Source: an uncultured Shimia sp. (lineage in GTDB: Bacteria > Pseudomonadota > Alphaproteobacteria > Rhodobacterales > Rhodobacteraceae). From it: 64,000 nucleotides of DNA. Of the stretch, positions 60,376 through 64,000 are shown piece after piece (the first letter of the stretch is position 1; the number at the start of each line of letters is the position of its first letter). The notes below the pieces were generated by a model. That model was not told the origin of the DNA, did no database searches, and saw only the letters and a program-made list of their open reading frames with translations. The position numbers and the translations under genes were made by a program. The stretch covers positions 124,001-188,000 of the forward strand of contig NZ_CANLRL010000002.1 in assembly GCF_947493595.1 (NCBI RefSeq). Reading direction: 5' to 3'.

Positions 60376-61746
60376 ATGAAATATCAAACTCAAAAAATTG
60401 CCTACTGGTACTTCCTAGCGGCCATGATCCTGTTCGCTGTGCAAGTCACCGGCGGGTTAATCGCCGGCTGGATTTATGTCAGCCCGAACTTCCTGTCCGA
60501 GCTGCTGCCGTTCAACATTGTCCGGATGCTGCACACCAACTCATTGGTTGTGTGGTTGCTGCTGGGCTTCTTTGGTGCCGCCTACTTCCTTGTACCGGAA
60601 GAAGCGGAACGGGAAATCTATTCCCCCAAACTGGCCTATCTGCAGCTGATCATCCTGCTGCTCGGCACCGCCGGTGTTGTGGTCACCTATGTGTTCAACC
60701 TGTTTGAAGGCAACTGGCTGCTGGGCAAAGAAGGTCGCGAGTTCATCGAGCAACCTGTCTGGGTCAAACTGGGCATTCTGGTTGCGGCGCTGATCTTCCT
60801 GTTCAACATCACAATGACTGTGTTGCAGGGCCGGAAAACCGCGATCACCAACGTGCTGCTTCTGGGTCTTTGGGGCCTGTCGCTGTTGTGGCTGTTTGCT
60901 TTCTATAACCCTGCCAACCTGGCACTGGACAAAATGTTCTGGTGGTACATCGTTCACCTATGGGTGGAAGGTACTTGGGAACTGGTGATGGCGTCGATCC
61001 TGGCCTATCTGCTGCTGAAGCTGACTGGTGTGGACCGTGAGATCATCGAAAAGTGGCTCTACATCATTGTCGCCACCGCGCTGTTCTCTGGTATCCTTGG
61101 TACAGGTCACCACTACTACTGGATCGGTCTGCCCGGTTACTGGCAGTGGATTGGCTCCGTCTTCTCCTCGCTTGAGGTGATCCCGTTCTTCGCAATGATG
61201 AGCTTCAGCTTTGTCATGGTGTGGAAAGGCAAACGTGACCACCCAAACAAAGCGGCGCTGCTTTGGGCATTGGGTGCAGCCACCGTGGCCTTCTTTGGGG
61301 CCGGTGTCTGGGGCTTCCTGCACACGCTGCACGGTGTGAACTACTACACCCACGGCACACAGATCACCGCGGCCCACGGTCACTTGGCCTTCTACGGCGC
61401 CTATGTGGCAGTGAACCTGGCGATCTTCACCTACGCCTTCCCAATCCTGACCAACCGGGACCCCTACAATCAGGTACTCAATATGGTGAGCTTCTGGCTG
61501 ATGACCGGTGGGATGGCGTTCATGACCTTTGTTCTGACCTTTGCGGGCACTGTGCAAACACACCTGCAGCGCGTCATGGGCGAAAACTTCATGGACATCC
61601 AAGAAGGTCTCAACCTGTTCTACCTGATGCGCTGGGGCTCTGGTCTCTGTGTTGTGGTCGGCGCCATCCTGTTCATCTATGCGCAGCTGGCACCTCGTAA
61701 AGAGATCATCGCACGCGGCGCTGAAGCCAAAAGTGAAGGAGCCTGA
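60376..61746 (+). CDS. norB: Nitric oxide reductase subunit B (cNOR catalytic)
   Basis: NorB reduces 2 NO to N2O at a heme b3-FeB site. The 456-residue product has twelve membrane helices. The expected ligands are all present: H53 and H336 (low-spin heme), H334 (heme b3), and FeB residues H194, H245 and H246 with E198 (VHLWVEGTWE, GTGHHYYW). E202 is also kept. There is no N-terminal cytochrome extension, so it is the short cNOR type needing NorC. AGGAGA precedes the ATG. Confidence 0.98.
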   Translation: MKYQTQKIAYWYFLAAMILFAVQVTGGLIAGWIYVSPNFLSELLPFNIVRMLHTNSLVVWLLLGFFGAAYFLVPEEAEREIYSPKLAYLQLIILLLGTAGVVVTYVFNLFEGNWLLGKEGREFIEQPVWVKLGILVAALIFLFNITMTVLQGRKTAITNVLLLGLWGLSLLWLFAFYNPANLALDKMFWWYIVHLWVEGTWELVMASILAYLLLKLTGVDREIIEKWLYIIVATALFSGILGTGHHYYWIGLPGYWQWIGSVFSSLEVIPFFAMMSFSFVMVWKGKRDHPNKAALLWALGAATVAFFGAGVWGFLHTLHGVNYYTHGTQITAAHGHLAFYGAYVAVNLAIFTYAFPILTNRDPYNQVLNMVSFWLMTGGMAFMTFVLTFAGTVQTHLQRVMGENFMDIQEGLNLFYLMRWGSGLCVVVGAILFIYAQLAPRKEIIARGAEAKSEGA

Positions 61747-61748
61747 TT

Positions 61749-62555
61749 ATGGCTGCTGTTGAAAAAACCACGGAGGGGGCGAAAGCCCCCTTCTACTCAC
61801 CCGTCTCTGATGAATGTGATGTCTTTGAAGCCGCTGAACGCCATGGGCTGCCGCTGCTTCTGAAGGGGCCTACCGGTTGCGGTAAGACACGCTTTGTCGC
61901 CCATATGGCTGCCAAACTTGGCCGCCCACTTTATACCATTGCCTGCCACGACGACCTTTCTGCGGCGGACCTTGTCGGTCGCTACCTGCTGAAAGGTGGA
62001 GAAACTGTTTGGGTGGATGGTCCTTTGACACGCGCGGTGCGCGAAGGGGCGATCTGTTACCTGGATGAGGTTGTCGAAGCCCGCAAAGACGTGACCGTTG
62101 TGTTGCACCCGCTCACAGATGATCGTCGCATCCTGCCGTTAGACAAAACCGGCGAAGAAATCGAAGCGGCCCCGGGCTTCATGCTCGTGGCCAGCTACAA
62201 CCCCGGCTATCAGAACATCCTGAAGACTCTGAAGCCGTCCACCCGTCAGCGTTTCCTGTCGATTGATTTTGATTTCCCAGCACAAGACCGGGAAATTGAC
62301 ATTGTTGAGCACGAGACCGGCTTGGACACAGATCGTGTGACCGCACTTGTCCGTTTGGCCAACAAGCTGCGCGGCCTGAAGGGTCAGGATCTGGAAGAAG
62401 GCGTGTCGACCCGCCTTGTAATCTATTGTGCGACATTGATTGCTGACGGCATGTCCGTTGAGCGCGCCATCCGCACTGCCATGATCGAGCCGCTGACCGA
62501 TGACGAAGACGTCAAACGTGGCCTGATGGATCTGGTCACTGCGATATACGGTTAA
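61749..62555 (+). CDS. norQ: Nitric oxide reductase accessory AAA+ ATPase NorQ
   Basis: NorQ is a MoxR-family AAA+ protein that with NorD inserts FeB into NorB. The 268-residue product has Walker A LLKGPTGCGKTRFVAHMAAK, Walker B REGAICYLDEVVEARKDVTV, and sensor-1 FMLVASYNPGYQ. It starts two bases after norB. Confidence 0.97.
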   Translation: MAAVEKTTEGAKAPFYSPVSDECDVFEAAERHGLPLLLKGPTGCGKTRFVAHMAAKLGRPLYTIACHDDLSAADLVGRYLLKGGETVWVDGPLTRAVREGAICYLDEVVEARKDVTVVLHPLTDDRRILPLDKTGEEIEAAPGFMLVASYNPGYQNILKTLKPSTRQRFLSIDFDFPAQDREIDIVEHETGLDTDRVTALVRLANKLRGLKGQDLEEGVSTRLVIYCATLIADGMSVERAIRTAMIEPLTDDEDVKRGLMDLVTAIYG

Positions 62556-62584
62556 GCGTCCCTCTAGTGCTTAACCGCCCTCGG

Positions 62585-62626
62585 CAGCGACCGGCCACCC
62601 AGTACGGTCGGTCGCTGTTTTTCTTT
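62585..62626 (+). terminator. Terminator-like hairpin between norQ and norD
   Basis: A nine-bp perfect stem CAGCGACCG / CGGTCGCTG with a 15-base loop is followed by TTTTTCTTT. It lies 29 bases after the norQ stop and 33 bases before norD. This may attenuate norD relative to norCBQ or end the main transcript. Confidence 0.7.
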
Positions 62627-62658
62627 CCAGGACGTTACCTAATCACCCGAGGTGCCCC

Positions 62659-64000
62659 ATGTCCGAACATGAATTCGATATTTTTGAACCAGAAGAGACC
62701 GTTGGGAAGCTGTGGCATACCTTTGCCAGCCGACTGGACGCCCGCGACACCCATGAGGATGCCGCCGTGGCGCTGGAAGATGTTTCCGGCCGACTTGGTG
62801 TCTTTTTTCGCGGGCTTGGCGGCTCGCACGGCGCGGAAATCAAACCCGCCACACTGAAAGTATCCAACCACCGCCTGTCATGGCGCCGGACGTTGGGCAC
62901 ATGGCGTGAGCGCGAAGCCCGCCCAAGTTTTGATGGTGAGGCGTTGCGCCTCCCAGAGCACATCGCAGAATTCCCAGCCCGCGAGGCCAATGCGGCGTTG
63001 TATTTCTGGCTGGTGGCGTCGGTTGCCCACGCGCCTGAGCCAGTCAAAGAAGACGACCCGCTGCGGGCAGATCTGCGCGCGCTGCAAGCCTCCATTGCGA
63101 TGACGCAGGAGACCTTGAAAGACTGCCCGGGCCTGCGTGGGTTTTATGAGACCCTTGTTGGCGCGTGTCGGTCACAACGACCAACCACACAGCTCCCCAG
63201 ATATGAAAGAGCCCTCGAAGCGGCAATTGATCATCTTTTGGGTGGCCCGGAGCCGACAAACAGTCTGGCCGCCGAGTTCATCATGTTGATCCGCCAACCC
63301 GAAGCATCCCTGGATGAAATCACGGCACCGCATGGATACCGTCCTTTTCAGTCGATTCCGATGTGGCCAGATTTGCGGCCAATGGCAAATCGCGCAGCCG
63401 TGGACCGTCTGCCTGAAAGCGAAGAACAAGGCGAGGGACAGGGAGACGAGGCTGAAGGCACAAAGGCCGCGCGTCGATCTGAAAGTGACCTTGCTGAACG
63501 GCGTGACAGCCTGATCCTGCACAAGTTTGAAGCCATCTTTAGCTGGGTTGAGAGTCTCAACATGAACCGGCGAGTGGAGGATGACGACGAAGACAACGCC
63601 CGTCGGGCCGCGGATGATCAGGACGAATTGGCGCTTGGGCAGATTTCCAAAAAGACCGCCACGCGGCTGAAGTTTCACCTAGATCTGTCGCCTGAGGATG
63701 CCGAGCGGGAGCAATTGTCCGGCAAACACATGTATCCGGAATGGGACCACCGAAAAGGGGCTTACATCCCCAACCACGCGCGGGTTTTGGCCAGCGTGGC
63801 GGATGAGGTTGAAGCGTTGGAACATGATCCGGCTGCGGAACGGCGTATCCGCGCCGTGAAACGCCAGTTTGAGGCGCTGCGCCCCAAGCGGGTGATCCTG
63901 CCTCGTCAGCTTGATGGGGATGAGCTGGACCTTGAGGCCGCAATTGCCGCCCAAGTAGAGTTGCGCGCGACGGGTCGCTCTAGTGACCGCGTGTATCGCG
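62659..64000 (+). CDS. norD: Nitric oxide reductase activation protein NorD (runs off right edge)
   Basis: About 447 codons are seen. NorD works with NorQ in NorB cofactor assembly. The N-terminal part is helical (DIFEPEETVGKLWHTFASRL, LEDVSGRLGVFFRGLGGSHG) and matches the NorD/CbbO N-terminal domain. A Glu/Asp-rich linker follows (EEQGEGQGDEAEG). The visible end contains YPEWDHRKGAYIPNHARV, a typical block before the VWA domain, which should lie outside the window. GAGGTG precedes the ATG. A terminator-like hairpin separates it from norQ. Confidence 0.93.
   Translation, partial: MSEHEFDIFEPEETVGKLWHTFASRLDARDTHEDAAVALEDVSGRLGVFFRGLGGSHGAEIKPATLKVSNHRLSWRRTLGTWREREARPSFDGEALRLPEHIAEFPAREANAALYFWLVASVAHAPEPVKEDDPLRADLRALQASIAMTQETLKDCPGLRGFYETLVGACRSQRPTTQLPRYERALEAAIDHLLGGPEPTNSLAAEFIMLIRQPEASLDEITAPHGYRPFQSIPMWPDLRPMANRAAVDRLPESEEQGEGQGDEAEGTKAARRSESDLAERRDSLILHKFEAIFSWVESLNMNRRVEDDDEDNARRAADDQDELALGQISKKTATRLKFHLDLSPEDAEREQLSGKHMYPEWDHRKGAYIPNHARVLASVADEVEALEHDPAAERRIRAVKRQFEALRPKRVILPRQLDGDELDLEAAIAAQVELRATGRSSDRVYR

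Noticed and set aside
1-64000. CRISPR arrays, insertion sequences, rRNA genes
   Set aside because: No regularly spaced repeats, transposase genes or rRNA segments were seen on reading either strand.

Overview
This window comes from a marine-type alphaproteobacterium, most likely a Rhodobacterales/Roseobacter-group chromosome. The inference rests on gene content: alphaproteobacterial flagellar regulators FlbT and FlaF beside a single flagellin, a MotE-like gene, a DUF1217 flagellar gene, a MtaB-DapF pair, polyamine ABC systems, and secreted proteins with Hint domains. Composition is uniform and moderately GC-rich. I see no insertion sequence, prophage, CRISPR array or rRNA; one tRNA gene (Lys, TTT anticodon) is present.

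Layout. 0-2.5 kb: 5' part of mtaB, dapF, tRNA-Lys and an EamA exporter. 2.5-28 kb: a large flagellar island in several operons. The minus operon fliP-fliN-fliH-fliF diverges from the plus operon fliL-hypothetical-motE-motA-772-residue periplasmic protein-small membrane protein-flhA-fliR-flhB-fliJ-like. A second minus operon (fliL2-flgH-flgA-flgG-flgF-fliQ-fliE-flgC-flgB) diverges from fliI. Then come DUF1217-flbT-flaF and the flagellin, flgN-like-flgJ on the minus strand, and fliK-flgD on the plus strand. The genes flgE, flgK, flgL, flgI, fliG, fliM and motB are not in view.

28-42 kb: polyamine uptake and catabolism. A phosphotransferase is followed by a PotFGHI-type operon ending in a PuuB-like oxidase. 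A divergent GntR/FCD regulator, a putrescine-type aminotransferase and a second PotABCD-type operon come next. Four copies of the ten-base word ATTTGATCAW lie in the intergenic spaces of this region, which suggests one local regulon.

42-49.5 kb: envelope and housekeeping genes: L,D-transpeptidase, MltB-type transglycosylase, WYL regulator, GST, RNase R, a TIGR04282 glycosyltransferase and dapE. 49.7-54.8 kb: an unusual accessory cluster of two paralogous 'choice-of-anchor L' plus Hint proteins, with a third Hint-like protein between them that has lost its catalytic residues. 54.8-56 kb: a prokaryotic ionotropic-glutamate-receptor-like channel with a non-canonical pore loop. 56-59.5 kb: dapD, a threonine/serine dehydratase, a LOG-family hydrolase and two small proteins. 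59.9-64 kb: the norCBQD nitric oxide reductase operon under a likely NnrR/FNR-type box, running off the right edge.

Three lysine/DAP pathway genes (dapF, dapE, dapD) are dispersed in this window. All assignments come from reading the sequence and family knowledge; no database search was run.
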